From the NCBI GenBank assembly GCA_045542595.1, contig JAZQLI010000002.1, positions 74,930-138,929 of the forward strand: a DNA stretch of 64,000 nt, given 5' to 3'. A program made the translations under genes and the position numbers. Below are positions 42,762 to 51,340 of this stretch, one piece after another; within the stretch, counting starts at the first letter, position 1, and the number at the start of each line of letters is the position of its first letter. The notes under the pieces were generated by a model. The model worked only from the letters and a program-made list of their open reading frames with translations, was not told the DNA's origin and made no database searches. This DNA is from Scatosoma sp045542595 (lineage in GTDB: Bacteria; Bacillota; Clostridia; Christensenellales; Borkfalkiaceae).

Positions 42762-44195
42762 ATGGGATACAAGACTAGAGAATGGCGCAATTCTATGCGC
42801 GTAACACTCGACTATAACAATATGATGGATACGTTTTTGGGCGAACAGGGTTTTAGCAATAAAGACCTTGCCAAATATTCGTCCAAGGCGGCAGAAGCGT
42901 TCCGCTACGTGAAAGAAAACCGTGGCAAAGACGAACTGTATATGGGTTGGACGGAACTTCCTTACAACCAAAACGAAATCGTTAGCGATATCCTTGCAAC
43001 GGCAAAAGAAGTGAGAAGAAAGTTCCAATACTTCGTAGTGCTTGGTATCGGCGGTAGCGCACTCGGCCCTATTATGGCGTTCAACGCGCTTTGCCACTTG
43101 CATTATAACGATTTACCCAAAGCCAAGAGAAAAGGACCTAAATTCTACGTGGAAGATAACGTTGACCCCGTTAGAATGCGCGATTTGTTAGACGTAATCG
43201 AGCCTGAAAAGACTTGTTTTAACGTCGTTTCCAAATCGGGCGCGACGAGCGAAACGATGACGCAATATCTTATCATTTTAGACCTTTTGAAGAAAGCAGG
43301 CGTCAACGTAAAGGAAAACGTCATCTTCACCACCGACGAAAAGAAAGGGAATTTGAAAAAGATTTCCGACGAAATGGGCGGCATTAAAAGCTATATTCTC
43401 CCCGACGGCGTAGGCGGTAGATTTTCACAACTTTGCCCCGTGGGTTTGTTGCCCGCGGCGGTACTCGGTATCGACGTAAAAGGCTTGCTTGCCGGTGCGG
43501 CGTATATGGATTACGTTTGCCGTCAACCTTCTATGCGTAAAAACCCTGCCCTTATGTGTGCAGTGCTTCAAATTGCCGCTATGGACCAAGGCAAAAATAT
43601 CGGCGTTATGATGCCCTATTCTGATAACTTGAAATATATTGCAGACTGGTATTGCCAGCTTTGGGCAGAATCGCTCGGTAAAAACGTAACTTTGGACGGC
43701 AAGCCCTGCAACGTAGGTCAAACCCCTGTGAAATCGCTCGGCGTTACCGACCAACATTCGCAAGTGCAACTCTACACCGAAGGTCCTTACGATAAAGTAG
43801 TTACCTTTATCTCCCTTAAAAAATACGCTTGCGAAATGCCTATTCCCCACGGTTGCGAAAGCATTCCCGACGTGGCGTTCCTTGGCGGACATACGATGGA
43901 AGAACTTATTCAAGCGGAAAACGCGGCTACCGCGTACGCACTGACCAAAGCAGGCAGAATGAACTACACCCTTTGGCTGCCCGAACTCAACGCGTTCACT
44001 TTGGGGCAATTACTGTTCTTGTTCGAATTGCAAACGGCGTACGCAGGCGCAATGCTGAACATCAACACGTTCAATCAACCGGGCGTAGAAGAAGGCAAAA
44101 AGGCTACGTTTGCCCTGCTCGGCAAAAACGGATATGCGGAAAAGAAAAAGGAGCTTGATTCGCTCCCTGCTAAAAATCCCGATTGCATTATCTAA
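42762..44195 (+). CDS. pgi: Glucose-6-phosphate isomerase
   Basis: The 477-residue glycolytic enzyme shows VVLGIGGSALGPIM, VSKSGATSETM (sugar-phosphate binding SIS loop), DGVGGRFSQLCPVGLLPAAVLGID and NINTFNQPGVEEGKK. Its length and sequence resemble the shorter Firmicutes/Thermotoga-type PGIs. AAGGAG lies 7 nt before the ATG. Monocistronic. Confidence 0.97.
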   Translation: MGYKTREWRNSMRVTLDYNNMMDTFLGEQGFSNKDLAKYSSKAAEAFRYVKENRGKDELYMGWTELPYNQNEIVSDILATAKEVRRKFQYFVVLGIGGSALGPIMAFNALCHLHYNDLPKAKRKGPKFYVEDNVDPVRMRDLLDVIEPEKTCFNVVSKSGATSETMTQYLIILDLLKKAGVNVKENVIFTTDEKKGNLKKISDEMGGIKSYILPDGVGGRFSQLCPVGLLPAAVLGIDVKGLLAGAAYMDYVCRQPSMRKNPALMCAVLQIAAMDQGKNIGVMMPYSDNLKYIADWYCQLWAESLGKNVTLDGKPCNVGQTPVKSLGVTDQHSQVQLYTEGPYDKVVTFISLKKYACEMPIPHGCESIPDVAFLGGHTMEELIQAENAATAYALTKAGRMNYTLWLPELNAFTLGQLLFLFELQTAYAGAMLNINTFNQPGVEEGKKATFALLGKNGYAEKKKELDSLPAKNPDCII

Positions 44196-44215
44196 ATAAA
44201 ACAAGAAATGGAAAG

Positions 44216-44241
44216 GCGGCGGAAATACTCCGTCGCTTTTT
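44216..44241 (+). terminator. Terminator of pgi
   Basis: Stem GCGGCGGA / TCCGTCGC with a 5-nt loop and T-run. Confidence 0.88.
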
Positions 44242-44349
44242 ATGTATAAATTTCCTCGCGGCTGGCTATACTCTATCCGTAACGGAAACCGAATACTTTA
44301 CATATACTGTGGTAAGGAGTTTGTTCGGTTTCCAAAAGAGGTAGTTATG

Positions 44350-44700
44350 ATGAACGTAAAACGCGGTGAACTGTATTATGCGGATTTATCCCCCGTAGTG
44401 GGTAGTGAACAGGGGGGAATTCGACCTGTACTTGTCGTGCAAAACGACGTAGGCAATAAATATTCCCCTACCGTGATTGCCGCCGCCGTTACCAGTAAAA
44501 TAAACAAAGCCAAGCTCCCTACGCATATTGAAATTCCGCCCGCTTTCGGATTAGCTAAAGAGAGCGTTATTTTATTAGAGCAAATACGGACTTTGGATAA
44601 ACGGCGGTTAAAGGAGCGCATAGGCGAGTTGCCGCCTGCCACTATGAACCGAGTCAACCGTGCCATACTTATCAGCTTAGGATTTCCGGTAAACAATTAA
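44350..44700 (+). CDS. MazF/PemK-type endoribonuclease toxin, no adjacent antitoxin
   Basis: The 116-residue protein starts MNVKRGELYYADLSPVVGSEQGGIRPVLVVQND, the classic MazF/EndoA start, with the conserved TVIAAAVTSK and HIEIP strands. ATG 44350 is favoured over 44347 by AGAGG spacing. MazF cleaves mRNA at short motifs. No MazE-like ORF precedes it; in B. subtilis the antitoxin ydcD lies directly upstream of ydcE. A trans-encoded antitoxin or a solitary role is possible. Confidence 0.9.
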   Translation: MNVKRGELYYADLSPVVGSEQGGIRPVLVVQNDVGNKYSPTVIAAAVTSKINKAKLPTHIEIPPAFGLAKESVILLEQIRTLDKRRLKERIGELPPATMNRVNRAILISLGFPVNN

Positions 44701-44725
44701 ATAATGCTATGTCAAAAAACGCGTG

Positions 44726-44762
44726 TTTGTCCGTAAAAAGGACAAATTGCGCGCTTTTTTTT
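44726..44762 (+). terminator. Terminator of the MazF gene
   Basis: Stem TTTGTCC / GGACAAA with a 7-nt loop, followed by GC-rich bases and a long T-run before the spoIIE -10 box. Confidence 0.7.
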
Positions 44763-44766
44763 CTTG

Positions 44767-44772
44767 TATAAT
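44767..44772 (+). promoter_or_regulatory. -10 box of spoIIE
   Basis: A perfect TATAAT lies 32 bp before the ATG, but no -35 hexamer occurs at 16-18 bp. That fits activator-dependent control, as for Spo0A-activated spoIIE in B. subtilis; I find no clear 0A box. Confidence 0.45.
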
Positions 44773-44803
44773 GATAGCCGTATTTTAAACGACGGAGGTT
44801 GTT

Positions 44804-47113
44804 ATGATTGCGCGAAAGCAAATACGTGCTTCTCAAATTTTCACCTACATACTTTTCGGTATAACGGCGGTATGCCTTACGTATATCGGAGATAACGGCG
44901 AACCGTTCTCGCTCGCCCTTATATACGCTATGAACGCAGCAGGGCTATCCCCTGCCCTTTCGAGTATTTTATATATTCTACCCGTTTTTGTCGATTTTTC
45001 TTTGCAAAAACTCATTCTTTACGCCGTGCAAGCTATATTATTGTGTACTGCGTTCTTCGCCCAACGAAAATGGCAAGCACCGCGATTGCAAAAGGCAAAT
45101 TTTTTACCCCTACTTGCCCTTTCGTTATCCTTGGGCTTATACGTGGGATTTGCCGATTTCTCGCCCTATACCCTACCCTTCGCCTTTCCCTTTCTTGCCG
45201 ACGCGTTAACGCAAAAAGTGATTATCGTCGCCGCCATTTTTCTTCTATCGGCAATTTTTGCAGTAGCGTTAAAATGTATTTTACATAAATTTCTAAAATG
45301 CCGTTTACGCACCGAAGAAGGGGTGTTTTGCGTACTTTTCTTCCTTTTTACAGGCATAGGCGTTTGCCGATTTTTAGGTTTCAACGCATACATGGGTATA
45401 TCGTTTTTTATTTTACTTGTCTTTGCTTACGCCACGAAAGACGCGTCGGCACTCGTTTGTGCATTCGTGCTTGCATTGCCGCCGTTTGCCGTATTCGGCA
45501 CGTCGGTAGAACGGTTTTTCTTTTACGGTATTGCCGTCGTTTTATTTTTAAAAGCAGGCAGGTTGGCAGGCGCGTGCGCTTTGCTTGTCGTTTTCTTCCT
45601 TTTTGCCTTTATCGACGGCTTATACGCTATGCAAACTACCGCTTTAGTACAAGGCATACTCTCCGCGCTGCTCCCCACTTTGTTTTTCGTACTTTTGCCC
45701 ACGCCACTTGTCCGTGAGTTAGAAAACCGTGTACTGTTCTACCGCGAAAAGCATCTTTCGCGCGTTGCCATCAATCGTAACCGCGCCGCTATCGGGCAAC
45801 AGTTATACGAAATTTCCGCTATGTTTCGCGAGATACAAAGTACCTTTTCCGCACTTGGAGAAACGGGCGCGGAAACGGGTGCGAAGCAGTTTATACAAAG
45901 TTCTATTATAGAAGACGTATGTAAACAGTGCACGCGCTTTACCGCGTGTAAACGCAAAAACGTCTTTCAGGAATTGGGTAAGCTAATAGACGTTGGATGT
46001 CTAAAAGGAAAAAGTAGCTTAATCGACCTGCCTATGCGGCTATCGGAAGCGTGTATCAATCAAAGCGGATTGTTATATGCCGTCAACAGACAAATCGGCG
46101 ATTATAAAAAATATATGACGGAAGCGGAAAACGCCGCTAACGGACGGCAATTACTTGCAGGTCAAGCACAGGGCGTTAGCGAAATTTTAAAAAATTTAGC
46201 ATTAGAACAAAGCGAGCCTTTGAAAATGTATACCGAAAAGGAGCATATGCTGAGTGCAGCGCTTATGAGTGCCGGTATCGTTTGCAGCGAAGTGCTCATC
46301 TACGGCGACGAAGACAACGTAACGCTCTCCTTAATTACGTTCGGCTTAGCGGACGTAAAAAAGATTGCCGCCATTGCTTCGCATTTGTTCGGCGCGCCTA
46401 TGATGATTTCTCAGCGACTTTCCCTATCACAAGACAAATATTGTTGTATCCTTCGCAAAAAGCCGACGTTCGATGCGGCGTTTGGCGTTTCTACACTCAA
46501 AAAATCGGGAGAAGCTGCTAGCGGAGATACCCATTCCGTTATCAAGTTAGACGAACGGAAGTTTATGGTAGCGTTATCGGACGGTATGGGCAGCGGCGAA
46601 TACGCACGTAGGATATCCGAGAGCACCCTATCGCTATTAGAAAGCTTTTACCGTGCGAAAATGCCTTCCGATTGCGTACTTTCCACCGTCAATAAATTAC
46701 TTACGTTTAGCCGTGAAGAAACGTTTGCCTGTGTGGATATCGCCATTGTAGACTTAGACGACGGACGGGCGGATATCGTAAAAATAGGCTCGCCAAGCGG
46801 ATTTATTCTTTCGGGAAATACCGTTAAAATTTTAGAAAGCGGCTCGTTACCGCTAGGGATATTAGACAGTCTACGTCCCGATTCCGCTTCTTACGAGTTA
46901 TTGGAAAACGACGTACTGTTATTTTTGAGCGACGGTATTACAGGCGCATTTCCGTCGGCGGCGGATTTATACGATTCGTTAAAAACCATGCCGACGGGCA
47001 ACCCGCAACAATTGACGGACTGTTTATTAAAGCGCGCGCTGCAAAATTACGGCGGCGTAGCCAAAGACGATATGACGGCGGTAGCGGTGCGTTTGTTCCG
47101 TTCCGTTGCCTGA
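44804..47113 (+). CDS. spoIIE: Stage II sporulation protein E, membrane PP2C phosphatase
   Basis: The 769-residue protein has an N-terminal membrane domain with about ten helices (residues 1-300), a middle region with a CKQCTRFTACKRK cysteine cluster, and a C-terminal PP2C domain (from about 565) with VALSDGMGSGEYARRISE and LFLSDGITGAF metal motifs. SpoIIE dephosphorylates SpoIIAA to release sigma-F in the forespore. The ATG has a GGAGG site. It stands alone. Confidence 0.95.
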   Translation: MIARKQIRASQIFTYILFGITAVCLTYIGDNGEPFSLALIYAMNAAGLSPALSSILYILPVFVDFSLQKLILYAVQAILLCTAFFAQRKWQAPRLQKANFLPLLALSLSLGLYVGFADFSPYTLPFAFPFLADALTQKVIIVAAIFLLSAIFAVALKCILHKFLKCRLRTEEGVFCVLFFLFTGIGVCRFLGFNAYMGISFFILLVFAYATKDASALVCAFVLALPPFAVFGTSVERFFFYGIAVVLFLKAGRLAGACALLVVFFLFAFIDGLYAMQTTALVQGILSALLPTLFFVLLPTPLVRELENRVLFYREKHLSRVAINRNRAAIGQQLYEISAMFREIQSTFSALGETGAETGAKQFIQSSIIEDVCKQCTRFTACKRKNVFQELGKLIDVGCLKGKSSLIDLPMRLSEACINQSGLLYAVNRQIGDYKKYMTEAENAANGRQLLAGQAQGVSEILKNLALEQSEPLKMYTEKEHMLSAALMSAGIVCSEVLIYGDEDNVTLSLITFGLADVKKIAAIASHLFGAPMMISQRLSLSQDKYCCILRKKPTFDAAFGVSTLKKSGEAASGDTHSVIKLDERKFMVALSDGMGSGEYARRISESTLSLLESFYRAKMPSDCVLSTVNKLLTFSREETFACVDIAIVDLDDGRADIVKIGSPSGFILSGNTVKILESGSLPLGILDSLRPDSASYELLENDVLLFLSDGITGAFPSAADLYDSLKTMPTGNPQQLTDCLLKRALQNYGGVAKDDMTAVAVRLFRSVA

Positions 47114-47121
47114 AACAAAGA

Positions 47122-47157
47122 AACCCCGTTTTCGGAGCACCGAAAACGGGGTTTTAT
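47122..47157 (+). terminator. Terminator of spoIIE
   Basis: Perfect 14-bp stem AACCCCGTTTTCGG / CCGAAAACGGGGTT with AGCA loop and TT tail; also usable from the opposite strand. Confidence 0.92.
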
Positions 47158-47177
47158 GAGAAAACTATGAAACAATA

Positions 47178-48608
47178 TTATTCTTCGTCTTTCTTTTCTT
47201 CTACGGGAGCTTCTACAACTTCTTCCACAGGTACTTCAGCAGGCGCTTCTACGGGTTCTTCCGCAGGTGCTTGTGCTGCCGCAGCTTTCGCTGCAAGCTT
47301 CGCCATACGCGCGTCCTTTCTCTTTTGCGCTTTCATTTCTTTCGTTTCGATACGAGCCGCATCAATACGAGCGCGCATTTCTTGAGGTGTAGGAGGTACG
47401 AACGCCGAACCTTCTGCATTTTCTTCAATTACTTCGTAATTTTCGTCTCTTTCAAGAATGGTAGCTTCCGTTTCGCCGTCGAAAAGGTGAATGTGGTTCG
47501 CGTCGAACGCAAGGTCAACAACGTCTTTCAAAGCAACTACCGCACGGCTAGAAATCTTCGCAATCATTTGCGTGGAGTTATCGATAACCGACGATTCTTT
47601 ACCTTCGTGGTCAAGTTCGCAGTAAATTTGCGTTTCTGCACCGAGCTTTTCAATAACTTCGATACGAGCGGTTACAACCGTTTCGGGAGATTTGGACACG
47701 AACATTTGGTCTTGGTGAATATCTTCGGGACGAACGCCAAGCGTTACGGGTTTGCCGGTATCAAGATATTCGTTGATGTTCTTAATTCTTGCAGCAACGT
47801 TCTTCGGCAAAAGAATTTTATTGCCTGCAATGAATTCCACGTATACTTTACCTTTACTCGACGTAAGGGTAGCGTCTTTAAAGAAGTTCATTTGAGGCGT
47901 ACCGATAAAGCCTGCAACGAAAAGGTTTACGGGATAATCGTAAAGGTTTTGAGGGGTATCCACTTGTTGCATGAAACCGTCTTTCATAACAACGATTCTC
48001 GTACCCATCGTCATAGCTTCTACTTGGTCGTGCGTAACGTAGATGAACGTCGTAGCAAGACGAGCGTGAAGCTTGGAAATTTCCGTTCTCATCGAAGCAC
48101 GGAGTTTCGCGTCGAGGTTGGACAAAGGTTCGTCCAAAAGGAATACTTTGGGTTCACGAACAATCGTTCTACCAAGTGCAACACGTTGACGTTGACCACC
48201 GGAAAGTGCCTTGGGTTTTCTCGAAAGATAATCGGTAATACCGAGAATTTCAGCTGCCGCTTTTACCTTTTGGTCGATAATTTCCTTAGGTACTTTACGA
48301 AGTTTCAAACCGAACGCCATATTATCGTAAACGGACATATGGGGATACAACGCATAGTTTTGGAATACCATCGCGATATCTCTATCCTTAGGAACAACGT
48401 CGTTTACAAGCTTGCCGTCGATATACAATTCGCCTGAAGAAATTTCTTCAAGCCCTGCAATCATACGGAGCGTGGTGGATTTACCACAACCGGAAGGTCC
48501 TACGAGAACGATGAATTCTTTGTCGCGAATATCGAGGCAGAAATCGAACACCGCTTGAACGCCCGAAGGGTACACTTTGTTAATGCCTTTCAGCAAAAGT
48601 CCTGACAT
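47178..48608 (-). CDS. ABC transporter ATPase, UgpC/MsmK/MsmX type, with long C-terminal tail
   Basis: The 476-residue protein has a complete ABC ATPase domain: Walker A GPSGCGKST (about 36-44), Q-loop, LSGGQRQRVALGR signature, Walker B VFLLDEPLSNLDAK and H-loop THDQVEAM, followed by MOP/TOBE-type regulatory folds. The core ends near residue 380; a further ~95 residues are Lys-rich, then Ala/Pro/Glu-rich (PVEAPAEVPVEEVVEAP). MsmX-type ATPases serve several carbohydrate transporters, consistent with the absence of permease genes here. The tail is unusual. Confidence 0.9.
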   Translation of the reverse strand: MSGLLLKGINKVYPSGVQAVFDFCLDIRDKEFIVLVGPSGCGKSTTLRMIAGLEEISSGELYIDGKLVNDVVPKDRDIAMVFQNYALYPHMSVYDNMAFGLKLRKVPKEIIDQKVKAAAEILGITDYLSRKPKALSGGQRQRVALGRTIVREPKVFLLDEPLSNLDAKLRASMRTEISKLHARLATTFIYVTHDQVEAMTMGTRIVVMKDGFMQQVDTPQNLYDYPVNLFVAGFIGTPQMNFFKDATLTSSKGKVYVEFIAGNKILLPKNVAARIKNINEYLDTGKPVTLGVRPEDIHQDQMFVSKSPETVVTARIEVIEKLGAETQIYCELDHEGKESSVIDNSTQMIAKISSRAVVALKDVVDLAFDANHIHLFDGETEATILERDENYEVIEENAEGSAFVPPTPQEMRARIDAARIETKEMKAQKRKDARMAKLAAKAAAAQAPAEEPVEAPAEVPVEEVVEAPVEEKKDEE

Positions 48609-48650
48609 AATCTTTTTCCTCCAAATGGAATCATTATTTTTGATACTACT

Positions 48651-48679
48651 ATTTTACTATATTTTGAATATTTTTACAA
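48651..48679 (-). promoter_or_regulatory. Sigma-A promoter of the UgpC-type ATPase
   Basis: Minus-strand TTGTAA, 17-bp spacer, TAAAAT; GGAGG ribosome site follows. Confidence 0.7.
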
Positions 48680-48760
48680 TAGACAAAATAGCCAAACTTG
48701 TCCCTTGCGATTGTATAGTTTGCACAAGTTTTTACAAATTTTGTTTACATTGCACAAAAA

Positions 48761-48789
48761 CCGCGGCTTGCAAATTACGCAAGCCGCGG
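48761..48789 (-). terminator. Terminator of darA
   Basis: Stem CCGCGGCTTGC / GCAAGCCGCGG, 7-nt loop, TTTTTG on the minus strand. Confidence 0.92.
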
Positions 48790-48802
48790 TTTTAAAAGCA
48801 TT

Positions 48803-49126
48803 TTACATTTTTTCAAAACGTTCTACAGGCGAAACGAATACCGTTGCGCCGCCCACTAATACTTCCGTTTTATAATACCCGAAAGCAGGCACGCCCGCAT
48901 TGACTACCGAAGGCATAGGCTCCATACGTTGCGCGCAATGCTTACGGATAATTTCAATTGCCGCGTCCACTCTATCATCTTCCGTACCGATTAAAAGCGT
49001 CGTATTGCCAGCCTTTAAAAATCCGCCCGTCGTCGCCATTTTCGTAAAGGAGAATTTCTCTTCCGCCAACGCATCGCAAACTTCGCCCGCGTCCTTTTTA
49101 TTTACGATTGCCGTAATCATTTTCAT
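48803..49126 (-). CDS. darA: Cyclic-di-AMP receptor DarA (PII-like, DUF970)
   Basis: The 107-residue PII-like trimer protein shows MKMITAIVNKKDAGEVCDAL, FTKMATTGGFLKAGNTTLLIGTED and the terminal GGATVFVSPVERFEKM, the DarA/PstA family pattern. It binds c-di-AMP; its downstream target is unknown in the family. Single gene with its own promoter. Confidence 0.93.
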   Translation of the reverse strand: MKMITAIVNKKDAGEVCDALAEEKFSFTKMATTGGFLKAGNTTLLIGTEDDRVDAAIEIIRKHCAQRMEPMPSVVNAGVPAFGYYKTEVLVGGATVFVSPVERFEKM

Positions 49127-49162
49127 ATATGTATTCCCCCCAAAAAAAGATTTCTTGTATAT

Positions 49163-49191
49163 AGTATACCAAACTTTTCCTTTTTTGTCAA
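49163..49191 (-). promoter_or_regulatory. Sigma-A promoter of darA
   Basis: Minus-strand TTGACA, 17-bp spacer, TATACT. Confidence 0.9.
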
Positions 49192-49207
49192 TACTCCTGA
49201 AAAAAAT

Positions 49208-49840
49208 TTATTCTTTAAACGCGGCGTAATACTCGTTTCCGCGCGCAAAAGAAATGCGCCCCTGCATATAATCAATCAACCCTTTTACAAACGTTTCTTC
49301 GTCCGCTTTTTTCACGGCGACGCGCCATTGCACTTTCTCGCCGTAATCGCAAGAAAGCAACGAACAAGCATTATCGGAAAGATATTTTTGCATTCCGTCC
49401 ACACCCGTATATTCCGTAGAAAACGTATATTCGACACACGTTTGCAAAACGCGGATATCCGCTCCGTCTAAACATTCTGCCGCGCAGGAAGAATACGCGC
49501 GCACCAAACCGCCCGCGCCAAGCTTTACTCCGCCAAAATAGCGTACTACCGCTACCGCCGTTTCAAAGAGTTTTTTATTTTTGAGTACTTCTAAAATGGG
49601 AACGCCTGCCGTGCCCTGCGGTTCGCCGTCGTCGGAAAAACGTTGTAAATTGCCTACCTTATCCGAAATAAAAGCGTAACAAACGTGCGTAGCAAGCGTG
49701 TGTTTCGAACGGATTTGCGCCACGAACGCGCGCGCTTGTTCTTCGCTTTCCACGTGCGTACAATAGGTGAGAAAACGGGATTTTTCAATGATTTTTTCAC
49801 TTTCGTTTTCGGCGTATACCGTGCGAATTTGCTTTTCCAT
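49208..49840 (-). CDS. yigZ: YigZ/IMPACT family protein
   Basis: The 210-residue protein (ATG 49840, AAGGA 4 nt upstream) has the UPF0029 N-terminal domain with KSRFLTYCTHVESEEQARAF, the RFSDDGEPQGTAGVPILEVL signature and VVRYFGGVKLGAGGLVRAY, then a DUF1949 C-terminal domain. Eukaryotic IMPACT modulates GCN2; the bacterial function is unclear. It follows the tyrS terminator. Confidence 0.93.
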   Translation of the reverse strand: MEKQIRTVYAENESEKIIEKSRFLTYCTHVESEEQARAFVAQIRSKHTLATHVCYAFISDKVGNLQRFSDDGEPQGTAGVPILEVLKNKKLFETAVAVVRYFGGVKLGAGGLVRAYSSCAAECLDGADIRVLQTCVEYTFSTEYTGVDGMQKYLSDNACSLLSCDYGEKVQWRVAVKKADEETFVKGLIDYMQGRISFARGNEYYAAFKE

Positions 49841-49852
49841 ATTTTCCTTTAC

Positions 49853-49879
49853 AAAAAGGCGGCTTGACACCGCCTTTTT
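49853..49879 (-). terminator. Terminator of tyrS
   Basis: Symmetric stem AAAAAGGCGG / CCGCCTTTTT with a 7-nt loop, 2 bp after the tyrS stop. Confidence 0.92.
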
Positions 49880-49880
49880 A

Positions 49881-51077
49881 TTATTTCACAATCACTTTCA
49901 AGTGTACTTTCTTGCCCTTATGCAACACGAATTCCTTTGCAGGAATAAGCGCGTTAACGTCGGTTACCTTGCTATCGTCCACCGAAACGCCGCCTTGTTC
50001 AATCAAACGACGCGCTTCACCTTTCGATTTCGCAATACCTGCCGCAACTAGCGCGTCTACAACCGTTACGACGTTTTCCACTTCTTTGGTTAAAAGCTCC
50101 GCATTGCCGCCGCCAAACGCCGCCTTGGCTTGCGACTGTGCAAGCAACGCCTTCTCTTCACCGTGTACTTCTTTCGTGAGTTCAAACGCGAGCGTTTCTT
50201 TCGCCAAATTGATACGTTCGTCTTTGTAACGGCAAAGCTCGTCTATTTGTTCCAGCGGCAAAAACGTCAACAGCTTCATACATTTTTCTACGTCGCTGTC
50301 GTCCACGTTCCGCCAGTATTGATAAAATTCGTACGGGGTGGTTTTGTTTTCGTCCAACCACACCGCGCCTTTCGCCGTTTTACCCATCTTTTTGCCGTCG
50401 GACGTCGTCAACAGCGTAAACGTCATCGCAAACGCAGGCTGTTGTTCTTTAATACGGATAAGGTTTGCCCCTGCGAGAATGTTACTCCACTGGTCGTCGC
50501 CACCGAGTTCTAAACAGCAACCGTACTTACGGTACAATACCAAGAAATCGTACGCCTGCATTAACATATAGTTAAATTCAAGGAAGGAAAGTCCGCGTTC
50601 TAAGCGTTGTTTAAAGCATTCTGCACTCAACATACGGTTGACGGAGAAATGCGCACCCACTTCACGTAAGAAATCGATATAATTCAAATCGAGCAGCCAA
50701 TCGCCGTTGTCAACGATAACCGCCGCGTTTTCCCCTTCAAAACTCACGAAACGGGACATTTGCTTTTTGAAACATTCTACGTTATGACGAATGGTTTCTT
50801 TAGTCATCATAGAGCGCATATCCGTTCTACCCGACGGGTCGCCGACCATTGCCGTACCGCCGCCGATAAGAATGATGGGCTTATGCCCTGCTTCTTGCAT
50901 ATGGTGCATTGCGATAAGCTGTAAAAAGTGCCCTACGTGCAAAGAATCTGCCGTGGGGTCGAAACCGATATAAAAAGGAACGCTTTCCTTGCCGAGTTTT
51001 TCATAGAGTTCTTCTTCGAACACCGTTTGTTTTACAAAACCTCTTGCCCTTAAAACGTCCATTGCGTTTACTGCCAT
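49881..51077 (-). CDS. tyrS: Tyrosyl-tRNA synthetase
   Basis: The 398-residue class I synthetase has a HIGH-type motif SLHVGHFLQL, LELGGDDQWSN for tyrosine/ATP binding, KMSKS-like KKMGKT and a C-terminal S4 domain (KSKGEARRLIEQGGVSVDDSKV). The shortened KMGKT resembles the TyrZ/YYRS-2 subgroup. AAGGAGG precedes the ATG. Its leader holds a Tyr-rich short ORF and a terminator, not a T-box. Confidence 0.97.
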   Translation of the reverse strand: MAVNAMDVLRARGFVKQTVFEEELYEKLGKESVPFYIGFDPTADSLHVGHFLQLIAMHHMQEAGHKPIILIGGGTAMVGDPSGRTDMRSMMTKETIRHNVECFKKQMSRFVSFEGENAAVIVDNGDWLLDLNYIDFLREVGAHFSVNRMLSAECFKQRLERGLSFLEFNYMLMQAYDFLVLYRKYGCCLELGGDDQWSNILAGANLIRIKEQQPAFAMTFTLLTTSDGKKMGKTAKGAVWLDENKTTPYEFYQYWRNVDDSDVEKCMKLLTFLPLEQIDELCRYKDERINLAKETLAFELTKEVHGEEKALLAQSQAKAAFGGGNAELLTKEVENVVTVVDALVAAGIAKSKGEARRLIEQGGVSVDDSKVTDVNALIPAKEFVLHKGKKVHLKVIVK

Positions 51078-51097
51078 AAAAATTGCCTCCTTGTGCT

Positions 51098-51129
51098 AAA
51101 AAACGGCTTGCTTTTCGCTGCAAACCGTT
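51098..51129 (-). terminator. Leader terminator (attenuator) of tyrS
   Basis: On the minus strand AACGGTTTGC pairs fully with GCAAGCCGTT (one G-U) around an 8-nt loop, followed by six T, about 9 nt before the tyrS Shine-Dalgarno. The upstream segment CGCGAACAACCG can pair partly with the left arm and could act as antiterminator. Confidence 0.88.
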
Positions 51130-51183
51130 TGTTTTTTCTTTTCGTATCTTGCGGTTGTTCGCGTTCAGCGCATTATCAGCGCA

Positions 51184-51261
51184 TTATAAAATTACGTCTA
51201 CCCGATAATAGGCGTACGCATAAATTTGATAATGTCCGTTTTCACGCATAAAACCTTTCAT
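51184..51261 (-). CDS. Tyrosine-rich leader peptide of tyrS
   Basis: The 25-codon ORF (from ATG 51261; alternative start ATG 51249 gives 21 codons with AAAGG 4 nt upstream) ends HYQIYAYAYYRVDVIL. Five of nine consecutive residues are Tyr (positions 11, 14, 16, 18, 19), in a genome where Tyr is otherwise rare per window. It begins about 10 nt after the -10 box and ends 55 nt before the leader terminator. This is the layout of amino-acid-sensing leader peptides such as those of trp, his or phe operons. Confidence 0.82.
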   Translation of the reverse strand: MKGFMRENGHYQIYAYAYYRVDVIL

Positions 51262-51270
51262 AATATCCTT

Positions 51271-51299
51271 ATTTTACCCGTTTTTCCTGCCTTTGTCAA
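51271..51299 (-). promoter_or_regulatory. Sigma-A promoter of the tyrS leader
   Basis: Minus-strand TTGACA, 17-bp spacer, TAAAAT, 10 nt before the leader-peptide ATG. Confidence 0.92.
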
Positions 51300-51340
51300 G
51301 CGTTTAAAGCGCGTTTCCTTTAATTCCAAGCGGATTTTCC

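Noticed and set aside
51078..51340. T-box riboswitch upstream of tyrS
   Set aside because: The T-box core AGGGTGGTACCGCG is absent, and the leader is too short; the Tyr-rich ORF and terminator explain it better.
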